Shown here one piece after another: positions 1 through 6,347 of a DNA stretch of 8,735 nt. A program made the position numbers and the translations under genes. The stretch lies in NCBI GenBank assembly GCA_946479125.1, contig CAMLET010000108.1, forward strand, positions 1 through 8,735. Direction: 5' to 3'. The notes beneath the pieces are model-generated. The model was not told the origin of the DNA. It saw nothing but the letters and a program-made list of their open reading frames with translations, and searched no databases. The DNA comes from an uncultured Flavobacteriales bacterium. Its GTDB lineage: Bacteria > Bacteroidota > Bacteroidia > Flavobacteriales > Crocinitomicaceae. Within the stretch, counting starts at the first letter, position 1; the number at the start of each line of letters is the position of its first letter.

Positions 1-18
1 AGTGACGAGGTTTTTTTG

Positions 19-52
19 TTTGTAGGGGTGAATTGCAATTCACCCCTACAAA
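19..52. repeat. Perfect 34-nt palindrome, probable dispersed repeat
   Basis: Two 17-nt arms meet with no spacer between 35 and 36; every pair from 19/52 to 35/36 is Watson-Crick, and 18/53 would add a G-U wobble in RNA. The arms read TTTGTAGGGGTGAATTG and its exact complement. The pattern (GTAGGG, variable core, central TTGCAA, CCCTAC) resembles short GTAGGG-type palindromes that I recall being scattered between genes in Bacteroidota and other phyla. It does not look like a standard terminator: seven T's lie before it (11-17), while the bases after it (AAATTGTACAG) are not a T run, and on the other strand the tail would be A-rich. It could still end or slow transcription entering from the left, or be a REP/MITE-like remnant. 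The palindrome is certain; its function is not. Confidence 0.8.
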
Positions 53-119
53 TTGTACAGTCTACCGATTTTTAGGTACAACACAACCTAACATTTAACG
101 TTTATCCTTTCGAAATCCT

Positions 120-127
120 TAAATTTG
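120..127 (+). promoter_or_regulatory. Candidate Bacteroidota -7 element (TAnnTTTG)
   Basis: TAAATTTG matches the Bacteroidota sigma-ABfr -7 consensus TAnnTTTG exactly and lies 32 nt upstream of the ATG at 160, a sensible leader length. The -33 TTTG/TTG partner is weak: only a TTTA at 94-97, with a 22-nt spacer. Such an 8-nt motif occurs often by chance in AT-rich DNA, so this is a candidate only. Confidence 0.35.
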
Positions 128-131
128 CAAC

Positions 132-149
132 GCGAAAACTTTCTTTCGC
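132..149 (+). other. Small hairpin in the leader of the first gene
   Basis: GCGAAA (132-137) pairs with TTTCGC (144-149) around a 6-nt loop, giving a 6-bp stem that ends 10 nt before the ATG at 160. If transcription starts just after the element at 120-127, this hairpin would form very close to the 5' end of the mRNA and next to the ribosome entry site. It is short and may be chance; no regulatory class is recognised. Confidence 0.25.
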
Positions 150-159
150 ATTCGTGATT

Positions 160-867
160 ATGAAAAACTTTCTTCGTCGACTGAAATACTACGGAATAGG
201 CTTTGCCTTTGGGTTGGTTTTTGTCTTCTTTTTCTTCAAGGACAGAGGTTGTTCCTGGAAACCGGATAACCGTGTAAAAAACACCATTTTGGGTCGTGTA
301 ATCGTTGTTCCTGAAAGTGATCAGGAAGCTTTCGATAAGCTTGGTTTGGATGAAAAGGCAATTGTAAAATTCCTTGATGATGGTGATGTGAATTTCTCTG
401 GAAGTAAGAAGGACGGAAACACAAAAGTGTATGAAGTTGCCAAAGAAATTAAAGGTAAAGAAGTGAAGTTGTGGTTTACACTTCCAAAAGATGCTTTTAT
501 CTCTGAAGTTCGAATTCCGAAGGGAAGTATTTTGGCAGTGAAAAACACCAAAGTTGGGACCGGAAAAATGATTCGTTTTCCATCTGTAGAAACTATCGTT
601 TATTTGAACGAAGAAGATTCTTATTTCAATCAGGAAAAAGAAAAATACGATTTGATGGATTCGAAAGAAGTGGAGAAATATCTGAAAAAGAATGGACTGG
701 TGGATTTCGAGCACTCCAATCTGTCAACAAGTCCGTATCCGATTCAAAAAATAGTTTTCGAAACTCCAACCAAATTGAAGATTACTGCATCTAGCTATTG
801 GTTTGAGGAACATATCACCGTGGAAGGTTTTGATACTGTCGATTCATTAGGCATTACGAAACGTTAA
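160..867 (+). CDS. Membrane-anchored protein with DUF4258-like region
   Basis: A 235-residue protein of unknown function. A basic N-terminus (K2, R6, R7, K9) precedes one hydrophobic segment at about residues 10-26, then a Cys-containing stretch (GCSWKPDNRV, residues 30-39). This suggests an inner-membrane anchor with the remainder probably periplasmic. Residues about 39-110, including a GDVNFSGSK-like segment, resemble small DUF4258-type proteins that I recall beside lpxD in flavobacteria. That likeness is from memory and needs a profile search. The last 125 or so residues, with a charged Lys/Glu-rich stretch near 150-175, are not recognised and look longer than the usual version. C31 follows the anchor, but the preceding residues do not form a good lipobox. 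The ATG at 160 is chosen over an in-frame GTG at 154 because it gives MKNFLRRLKYY, a normal membrane-anchor start. The 60-nt gap to lpxD allows either read-through or a separate promoter. Confidence 0.8.
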   Translation: MKNFLRRLKYYGIGFAFGLVFVFFFFKDRGCSWKPDNRVKNTILGRVIVVPESDQEAFDKLGLDEKAIVKFLDDGDVNFSGSKKDGNTKVYEVAKEIKGKEVKLWFTLPKDAFISEVRIPKGSILAVKNTKVGTGKMIRFPSVETIVYLNEEDSYFNQEKEKYDLMDSKEVEKYLKKNGLVDFEHSNLSTSPYPIQKIVFETPTKLKITASSYWFEEHITVEGFDTVDSLGITKR

Positions 868-914
868 CTGTTGATAAGTCCGATAAAACTGAGAATTACA
901 GTGAATCATTTTAT

Positions 915-922
915 TACCTTTG
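915..922 (+). promoter_or_regulatory. Candidate -7 element directly before lpxD
   Basis: TACCTTTG is an exact TAnnTTTG match ending 5 nt before the lpxD ATG (928). If active, transcription would begin at or next to the start codon, giving a leaderless or nearly leaderless lpxD mRNA. No good TTTG/TTG -33 box lies 17-23 nt upstream; the nearest TTG (871-873) is 41 nt away. The motif may therefore be chance, with lpxD read from the upstream gene's promoter. Confidence 0.3.
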
Positions 923-927
923 TTTAA

Positions 928-1974
928 ATGGAATTTTCTGCATCGCAAATAGCAGGCCTGTTGAATGGTCAAGTAGTTGGAAATCCTGACGTTACAGTTT
1001 CGGGTTTAGCGAAAATTGAAGAAGGCATTACAGGCTCTCTTTCATTTTTATCCAATCCTAAGTACGAAGAATATATTTACTCTACGGGTTCAAGTATTTG
1101 TATCGTAAACGAAACTTTTGAGCCGTCAAAAGAACTTCCAAATTCGCTTACATTGGTGAAAGTTGAAGACGCTTATGCATGTTTTGCTAAGTTGTTGGAT
1201 ATCTACAACCAAATGAGCAAGAAACAACCAAAAATTGAACAACCTTCATTCATTGCAGAAAATGCAGTTGTTGGAGATGAGCTTTATTTGGGGGCTTTCG
1301 CTTACATTGGTGAAGGTGCAAAAATTGGAAATAATGTTACTATCTACCCGAATGCTTACGTTGGTGACAATGTTGAAGTAGGGGATGGAACAATCATTTA
1401 TGCTGGAGTAAAAGTTTATTCTGGTTGTATAATCGGGAAGAACTGTGTGCTTCATGCAGGTGTTGTTCTCGGAAGTGATGGCTTTGGATTTGCTCCTGAT
1501 GAAAAAGGAGTTTTCTCTAAAGTTCCACAAATTGGAAATGTAATTCTTGAAGACGATGTAGAGATTGGTGCCAATTCAACTATTGATTGCGCAACAATGG
1601 GTTCTACAATTATTCGTCAGGGAGTGAAAATAGATAACCTCGTGCACTTGGCTCACAATGTAGAAATTGGAGCACATTCGGCAATGGCTGCACAAGTTGG
1701 GGTTGCTGGTTCTGCCAAAATTGGAAAACACGTAATGGTAGGTGGTCAAGCTGGAATCAGTGGTCACTTAACGATTGCAGATGGAACCAAGATTGTTGCA
1801 CAATCAGGAATTCCTAGTTCTGTGAAAAAGGCAGATACGCTTATGGGGTCGCCCGGAATTTCAATCGACGATTTCAAAAAATCGTATTTTGGATTCAGAA
1901 AGCTGCCGTTCATTTTGCAGAAACTAAACGAATTAGATCAGAAATTAAAATCCTTGGATAAAAAGCCGGAATAA
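928..1974 (+). CDS. lpxD: UDP-3-O-(3-hydroxyacyl)glucosamine N-acyltransferase LpxD
   Basis: This enzyme transfers a 3-hydroxyacyl chain from ACP to the 2-amino group of UDP-3-O-acyl-glucosamine, the third step of lipid A synthesis, in the cytoplasm as a trimer. The 348 residues match the family length (341 in E. coli). Residues 1-100 form the uridine-binding domain, with the family segment [11 protein letters not shown] at 39-49. Residues about 105-300 are a left-handed beta-helix of hexapeptide repeats such as IGNNVT and VGDNVE. The signature GSDGFGFAP lies at 182-190. The catalytic base is H243 (HLAHN), and H280 (SGH) matches E. coli H276 with identical spacing. A charged helical tail (about 320-345) is typical of the acyl-carrier-binding end. 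The N-terminus aligns well with known LpxD, which supports the ATG at 928. It is first in the lipid A block, with its stop 3 nt before lpxC-fabZ. Nothing appears broken. Confidence 0.97.
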   Translation: MEFSASQIAGLLNGQVVGNPDVTVSGLAKIEEGITGSLSFLSNPKYEEYIYSTGSSICIVNETFEPSKELPNSLTLVKVEDAYACFAKLLDIYNQMSKKQPKIEQPSFIAENAVVGDELYLGAFAYIGEGAKIGNNVTIYPNAYVGDNVEVGDGTIIYAGVKVYSGCIIGKNCVLHAGVVLGSDGFGFAPDEKGVFSKVPQIGNVILEDDVEIGANSTIDCATMGSTIIRQGVKIDNLVHLAHNVEIGAHSAMAAQVGVAGSAKIGKHVMVGGQAGISGHLTIADGTKIVAQSGIPSSVKKADTLMGSPGISIDDFKKSYFGFRKLPFILQKLNELDQKLKSLDKKPE

Positions 1975-1977
1975 ATT

Positions 1978-3381
1978 ATGGCAGATAAGCAACGTACCCT
2001 CAAAGAAGCAATTGAATTTATTGGTGTTGGATTGCACACAGGTGAAAAAGTAACTATGACTATTCACCCGGCTGATGCAAATCACGGTTACAAGTTTCAA
2101 CGTATCGATTTAGAAAATCAACCAACTATTAAGGCAGATGCTGATTTGGTGGTTTCTACGGAGCGTGGAACAACATTAGAGCAAAATGGCGCTAAAGTGT
2201 ATACAACCGAACACGTTCTTGCAGCTTTATACGGGATGCAGATCGACAATGCACTAATCACACTTACAGGACCTGAAATTCCAATTATGGATGGAAGTTC
2301 TTCTCCGTTCGTGAAAGAAATCATTCGTGTTGGAAATGTAGAGCAGGATGCTGAAAGAGATTACTTTGAGCTTATAGAAAATATTAAGTGGGAAGATGTA
2401 GAGAATGGAATTGAGTTCCTTGCTGTTCCCGACGATCATTACCGGGTAACTGTAATGGTTGATTACAAAAGCCCTGCGCTTGGAACGCAGCATGCAAGCA
2501 TGTTCCAGATTGCTGAGTTTGAAACTGAAATTGCACCTTGTAGAACGTTTTGTTTTATGAGAGAATTGGAGTATTTAGCATCGAATAACCTAATCAAAGG
2601 TGGTGATTTGGATAACGCAATCGTTTTGGTTGAACGTCCGGACATTACTCAGGAAGAATTAGATCGTTTGGCTAAAATGCTTGGTAAAGACACGCTTTCT
2701 GTTAACTATGACGGAATTGGTGTATTGAACAGCATTAAATTGAAATTTGAAAACGAACCAGCTCGTCACAAGTTGCTAGACATCGTTGGAGATTTAGCTT
2801 TGGTTGGTCGACCAATTAAAGCACATATTTTGGCAGCACGTCCCGGACATTCAGGGAACACGCGTTTTGCAAAAGTATTGAAAGAGCAAATCAAAAAACA
2901 AGAAAAAGGATTAAAGGATTTCGGATTGGAAAGAGAACCGTTGTACAACATCAACGATATCGAAAAAATGCTTCCTCACCGTTACCCGTTCTTGTTGGTA
3001 GATAAAGTAATGGAAATTGGTGACGAGCACATTGTAGGTGTGAAAAACGTTACAATGAACGAGCCAATGTTCCAGGGACATTTTCCAGGAAATCCGGTAT
3101 TCCCTGGAGTTCTTCAAATTGAAGCAACTGCTCAGGTAGGAGGAATCTTCGCTTTGAGTAAAGTGGAAGATCCGCACTTGTATTCTACTTATTTCATGAA
3201 GATCGATAACGTGAAATTCAAGCAAAAAGTAGTTCCTGGTGATACTTTAGTATTCGATTTGAAATTGATCTCACCAATCCGCAGAGGTTTGGTACATATG
3301 AGTGGTCAGGCATACGTGAATGGAAAAGTGGTAATGGAAGCAGAAATGCTTGCTCAAGTCATTAAAGATAAAACAGAATGA
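1978..3381 (+). CDS. lpxC/fabZ: Bifunctional UDP-3-O-acyl-GlcNAc deacetylase / 3-hydroxyacyl-ACP dehydratase (LpxC-FabZ fusion)
   Basis: A 467-residue fusion. Residues 1 to about 305 are LpxC, the zinc deacetylase that commits UDP-acyl-GlcNAc to lipid A. Visible residues are E79 and H79-type motif TTEHV (E78, H79), the zinc ligands H264 and D268 in HKLLDIVGD, H291 in PGHSGN, and CRTF at 188-191. The 26-residue offset from E. coli H238/D242 indicates an insertion near the middle, in about 115-170. A Lys-rich linker (about 298-320) leads to FabZ (about 321-467), which dehydrates 3-hydroxyacyl-ACP in fatty acid elongation. This part shows MLPHRYPFLLVD (331-342) and GHFPGNPVFPG (367-377), with the catalytic pair H368 and E382. 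Both halves therefore keep their active sites. Such fusions are characteristic of Bacteroidota. The start is 3 nt after lpxD and the stop overlaps the lpxA ATG by 4 nt (ATGA), so co-transcription and translational coupling are likely. Confidence 0.97.
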   Translation: MADKQRTLKEAIEFIGVGLHTGEKVTMTIHPADANHGYKFQRIDLENQPTIKADADLVVSTERGTTLEQNGAKVYTTEHVLAALYGMQIDNALITLTGPEIPIMDGSSSPFVKEIIRVGNVEQDAERDYFELIENIKWEDVENGIEFLAVPDDHYRVTVMVDYKSPALGTQHASMFQIAEFETEIAPCRTFCFMRELEYLASNNLIKGGDLDNAIVLVERPDITQEELDRLAKMLGKDTLSVNYDGIGVLNSIKLKFENEPARHKLLDIVGDLALVGRPIKAHILAARPGHSGNTRFAKVLKEQIKKQEKGLKDFGLEREPLYNINDIEKMLPHRYPFLLVDKVMEIGDEHIVGVKNVTMNEPMFQGHFPGNPVFPGVLQIEATAQVGGIFALSKVEDPHLYSTYFMKIDNVKFKQKVVPGDTLVFDLKLISPIRRGLVHMSGQAYVNGKVVMEAEMLAQVIKDKTE

Positions 3382-4154
3382 TAAGTAATCTGGCTAATAT
3401 CGCATCTGGAGCACAATTGGGTGCAAATGTTACTGTAGAATCGTTTACTACAATTTACGATGATGTAATTATTGGTGCTGGAACCAAAGTTCATCCGAAT
3501 GTGACCATTTATCCGGGAACAAGAATCGGTGAGAATTGTGAGATTTTCCCTGGTGCCGTAATTGGTGTTGTTCCTCAGGATTTGAAATTTGCCGGTGAAT
3601 ACACAACGGTTGAGATTGGAAACAATACGGTTATTCGTGAATGTGTTACCATTCATCGTGGTACAAACGATAGAATGAAAACAAAGATCGGCGACAATTG
3701 TTTGTTGATGACTTACGTTCACGTAGCACACGATTGTTTTATCGGAAATAATGTGATTTTGGCAAGTTACGTTGGACTTTCTGGTCACGTTACTATCGAA
3801 GACTTTGCTATTTTGGAAGGAATGGTTGCTGCTCAGCAATTCATGAATATTGGAGCTCACGCTTTTGTTGCTGGCGCTTCATTGATTCGTAAAAGCGTTC
3901 CTCCGTACGTAAAATGTGCTCGTGAGCCACTTACGTTTGCTGGAGTGAATTCTGTTGGTTTACGCCGCAGAGGATTTACAGATGAGCAGGTGCGTGAAGT
4001 GGAAGATATCTACCGCATCATTTACGTTCAAAATAACAACATGTCGAAAGGAATGGATATTGTGAAAGAAACAATGCCAGATTCTCCGATTAAAAATCAG
4101 ATCTTATCGTTCATTGAATCATGCGACAAAGGCGTGATTCGCGGTATGATCTAA
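3378..4154 (+). CDS. lpxA: UDP-N-acetylglucosamine O-acyltransferase LpxA
   Basis: LpxA performs the first, reversible step of lipid A synthesis: moving a 3-hydroxyacyl chain from ACP to the 3-OH of UDP-GlcNAc. The 258 residues are close to E. coli (262). Hexapeptide beta-helix repeats span about 1-180, followed by a helical C-terminal domain after GLRRRGF (194-200). The catalytic base is H118 in HVAHD; K70 (QDLK), H115, H137 (SGH) and R197 match functional E. coli residues K76, H122, H144 and R204. The E. coli H160 position is Gln here (Q153, in AAQQF), which is unusual relative to E. coli but may be normal for this lineage. The chain-length ruler position (E. coli G173) is Gly (G166), which in the E. 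coli enzyme goes with a long, C14-type acyl chain. The start overlaps the lpxC-fabZ stop as ATGA. The 3' end overlaps the long form of the next gene. Confidence 0.96.
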   Translation: MISNLANIASGAQLGANVTVESFTTIYDDVIIGAGTKVHPNVTIYPGTRIGENCEIFPGAVIGVVPQDLKFAGEYTTVEIGNNTVIRECVTIHRGTNDRMKTKIGDNCLLMTYVHVAHDCFIGNNVILASYVGLSGHVTIEDFAILEGMVAAQQFMNIGAHAFVAGASLIRKSVPPYVKCAREPLTFAGVNSVGLRRRGFTDEQVREVEDIYRIIYVQNNNMSKGMDIVKETMPDSPIKNQILSFIESCDKGVIRGMI

Positions 4155-5596
4155 GAAATACTCAAGTGGTACATCGTAACGAAATTATTGAAGTTGTCAT
4201 CGAAGACTTGGCTTTCGGTGGACAAGGTTTGGCGCGTTTGCGCTCAGATGAAGGGGATTTTATCGTCTTTGTAGAAAATACATTTCCAGGACAAAAAGTA
4301 AGAGCTCGAGTTGACAAGAAGCGCAAGCGTCATGCAGAATGTAAATTGGTGGAAGTGATTGAGCGCTCACCGGTTGAAGTGATGTTGCCTTATCAGGAAA
4401 TTTCCGGTGCACCATACATCTTTGTTCCCATTGAAGAACAACAGAAATACAAGAAACAAAATACGCTTGACGTTTATCGTAAACTAGGTCGAATTCAAGA
4501 TCCGACTTCATTGTTCGATGAATTTATCGGGGCTCCTGAACCTTATTTCTACCGAAATAAAATGGAGTACAGCTTTTCTTCTATCGAACATGATTTAACT
4601 ACGAACGAAGAGAAAGACGATGCTTTTGCATTGGGCTTCAAACGTCGTGGCACATGGTGGAAAGTGGAAAGCTTGAACAAGCCAAGCGGTTTGTTTGATG
4701 AGCAATTTGAAACGATTCTTCGTGAGTTGCGCGAGTTACTTGCGAGTTTCGATTTGCCAGCTTGGCATCCACCAAAGAAAACAGGATTCTTCCGTCACAT
4801 CGTAGTTCGAAAATCATTTCACCAGGATCAGTTGTTGCTTCATTTGGTAACAAGTTCTGATGGTTTAGAGAAATTCAAACCGCAAGCAGTTGTTGACTTC
4901 CTGAAAGAGAAGTTGGGGAACCGTTTAGCTGGAATTTGGCATACCATTAACGACAATGTTGCTGATCGAGCGAAGATTGAAAACGGAACAAGTTCATTGC
5001 TTTACGGAGCTGCAGTTGTAGTGGAAGATTTATTGGGATTGAAGTTCGAGATCAGTATGGAAAGTTTCTTCCAGACCAACCCAATGAGCGCTGAGAAACT
5101 GTATACCAAAGCAATTGATTACGTTGTTGAGAATACCAAAGAAAATGGTGTAATTATGGATTTGTTCTGTGGAACCGGGACCATTGGTCAATTGGTAGCT
5201 CAACGCATCAACGTTTCTGAAATTATTGGGGTTGATATTGTTGAAGAAGCCATTGAAGATGCCAAACGCAATGCAAAACAAAACAAACTGGATCAAATCA
5301 AGTTCTTTGCAGCCGACGTTGGTAAATTCCTGAATCTCCATCCGGAATATGCTGGAAAGATCGATACGATTATTTTGGATCCGCCACGTGCAGGAATTGC
5401 TCCAAAAACCTTATTGAAAGTGATTGCGCTTGGAGCTGATTCCATTGTTTACATTTCATGTAATCCTGCAACGCAGGCCCGTGATGCTGAGACATTAGAA
5501 CAAAACGGTTACAAGACAACAAAGATCAGTTTGGTTGATCAGTTCCCACACACAAGCCACATTGAGGCTATTGCGGTGTTTAAGAAAGTGAGATAG
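4121..5596 (+). CDS. rlmD: TrmA/RumA-class RNA uracil-C5 methyltransferase, RlmD-like, lacking the Fe-S cysteines
   Basis: Predicted SAM-dependent methylation of a uracil C5, in 23S rRNA by homology; U1939 is the E. coli RlmD target, but the site here is inferred. Residues about 19-80 form a TRAM RNA-binding domain (VIEDLAFGGQGLARL). The methyltransferase core shows SFFQTN (315-320), DLFCGTGTIGQ (347-357), a DPPRAG motif at 420-425, the nucleophile C447 in SCNPATQARD, and the probable general base E482 in SHIEAIAVF. At the iron-sulfur site, RlmD has CPxxxxCGGC; here residues 89-98 read LPYQEISGAP, so those three Cys are gone. The fourth, near residue 188 (LNKPSG), is also absent. The only Cys are 74, 350 and 447. 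The ATG at 4121 overlaps lpxA by 34 nt; a GTG at 4166, 11 nt after the lpxA stop, gives a shorter N-terminus that still contains the whole TRAM domain and is a real alternative. Likely the last gene of the operon. Confidence 0.88.
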   Translation: MRQRRDSRYDLRNTQVVHRNEIIEVVIEDLAFGGQGLARLRSDEGDFIVFVENTFPGQKVRARVDKKRKRHAECKLVEVIERSPVEVMLPYQEISGAPYIFVPIEEQQKYKKQNTLDVYRKLGRIQDPTSLFDEFIGAPEPYFYRNKMEYSFSSIEHDLTTNEEKDDAFALGFKRRGTWWKVESLNKPSGLFDEQFETILRELRELLASFDLPAWHPPKKTGFFRHIVVRKSFHQDQLLLHLVTSSDGLEKFKPQAVVDFLKEKLGNRLAGIWHTINDNVADRAKIENGTSSLLYGAAVVVEDLLGLKFEISMESFFQTNPMSAEKLYTKAIDYVVENTKENGVIMDLFCGTGTIGQLVAQRINVSEIIGVDIVEEAIEDAKRNAKQNKLDQIKFFAADVGKFLNLHPEYAGKIDTIILDPPRAGIAPKTLLKVIALGADSIVYISCNPATQARDAETLEQNGYKTTKISLVDQFPHTSHIEAIAVFKKVR

Positions 5597-5598
5597 TT

Positions 5599-5620
5599 TT
5601 CTCTTAGGTTATTCTCTTAG
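5599..5620 (+). repeat. Short direct repeat after the methyltransferase gene
   Basis: TTCTCTTAG occurs at 5599-5607 and again at 5612-5620, 13 nt apart, just after the stop codon at 5594-5596. A looser TTATTAGTCTTA follows. It could be a small tandem duplication or chance in AT-rich spacer; no function is assigned. Confidence 0.4.
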
Positions 5621-5633
5621 TTATTAGTCTTAC

Positions 5634-5652
5634 CTGATACCTTCAGGATCAG
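5634..5652 (+). terminator. Weak hairpin, possible terminator of the lpx-rlmD operon
   Basis: CTGATACC (5634-5641) can pair with GGATCAG (5646-5652) with one bulged A at 5639 and a TTCA loop. This is a 7-bp stem 37 nt after the methyltransferase stop codon. No T run follows (TAGTTGACTTC), so it is not a classical intrinsic terminator. The remaining spacer to 5747 is AT-rich and shows no convincing promoter or small gene, although a new transcript must presumably start here for the barrel genes. Confidence 0.3.
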
Positions 5653-5747
5653 TAGTTGACTTCATTATTGTTTGAATTTGGTATAACTTTTGTTAAAACC
5701 AGACAAATCACTTTGGAAATTATACATTTCGAAGTCAATTTCAACAA

Positions 5748-6338
5748 ATGAAAACACTCACTATTCTGCTATTATTTTTTCTGTCACAACAGGTTTCATT
5801 TTCTCAAGATACTTTACCGCGATATCAGTCCTTAGTGCGTGTTAGTGCTGGTTTTGATATCCCAAGAGTTTTCTCAAGTGGTTCCGGGCCATTTCACTTT
5901 GATACGCACTATTTTCTTAAAAAGCGATTTGCACTCGGCTTCAACCATGATTTTCAAAGAAGTTCTGTTTCCAGAAGAGATTTGATTTATTCCGATGAAG
6001 ACACTGCATTTTATGCAGATTATTCCGGACCGCTTAAAACAAATCAATTTCTAATTGAAGGAATTTATTATTTGGATTTTCCTGATGCTGAATCCAGATT
6101 TTTACGGAAATGGAAAATTTATACTTCATTAGGTTTGGGAATTGGTATACAAAGAAGTATTATGAATATCAGTGCTCAAACCCTCGATGCTCCTGAAGCA
6201 ATTAATACTAAAACCGTTTATTTCGTTCCTCAATTCATGTTAGGAACAGAATATCTTTTTAAAGAACACTTTGGAGTGTTCATTGAGGCTGGCTATGGTC
6301 TTTCAGTATTACACGGAGGATTATTTTACAAATTCTAA
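5748..6338 (+). CDS. Predicted secreted outer-membrane beta-barrel protein, function unknown
   Basis: A 196-residue protein. Residues 1-19 form a signal peptide (a Lys, a Leu/Phe-rich core, and a likely cut after QVSFS before QD). There is no lipobox Cys. The mature part alternates polar and hydrophobic residues in strands, for example RVSAGFDIPR, KRFALGFNHDF, KIYTSLGLGIGI, FVPQFMLGTEYLF and HFGVFIEAGYGLSV, and ends in YKF. A C-terminal aromatic residue and about eight strand-like segments suggest a small outer-membrane barrel, in the broad OMP beta-barrel group of Bacteroidota. I cannot name a family or substrate. The next gene starts 9 nt after the stop and also encodes a secreted, barrel-like protein, so the two are probably one operon. 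Translation from the ATG at 5748 gives the signal peptide directly, which supports the start. Confidence 0.82.
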   Translation: MKTLTILLLFFLSQQVSFSQDTLPRYQSLVRVSAGFDIPRVFSSGSGPFHFDTHYFLKKRFALGFNHDFQRSSVSRRDLIYSDEDTAFYADYSGPLKTNQFLIEGIYYLDFPDAESRFLRKWKIYTSLGLGIGIQRSIMNISAQTLDAPEAINTKTVYFVPQFMLGTEYLFKEHFGVFIEAGYGLSVLHGGLFYKF

Positions 6339-6347
6339 CCATTGATT

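Noticed and set aside
11..52. Intrinsic terminator made of the T run and the 34-nt palindrome
   Set aside because: The T run lies 5' of the hairpin on the plus strand, and the minus-strand transcript would have an A-rich tail, so neither direction gives hairpin followed by U's.
88..714. Long open frame on the minus strand (208 codons)
   Set aside because: It lies opposite the membrane-anchored protein gene, is rich in Phe, Asn and His as expected for the reverse of Lys/Glu-rich coding, and shows no domain.
3354..3860. Minus-strand open frame of 168 codons across the lpxC/fabZ-lpxA junction
   Set aside because: It is the reverse of the hexapeptide repeats of lpxA, with low-complexity Asn/Cys/Ser content; the plus-strand gene is certain.
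928..4154. Inverted or tandem DNA repeats within the lpxD and lpxA genes
   Set aside because: The repeated GGAAATAATGTT-like segments reflect the protein hexapeptide repeats of the beta-helix and are not separate DNA elements.
5656..5692. Possible promoter TTGACT / TATAAC with 20-nt spacer before the small barrel gene, or TAACTTTT as a -7 element
   Set aside because: The spacer is too long for a standard sigma-70 pair, the -7 match is imperfect, and no TTTG lies at the right distance; too weak to list.
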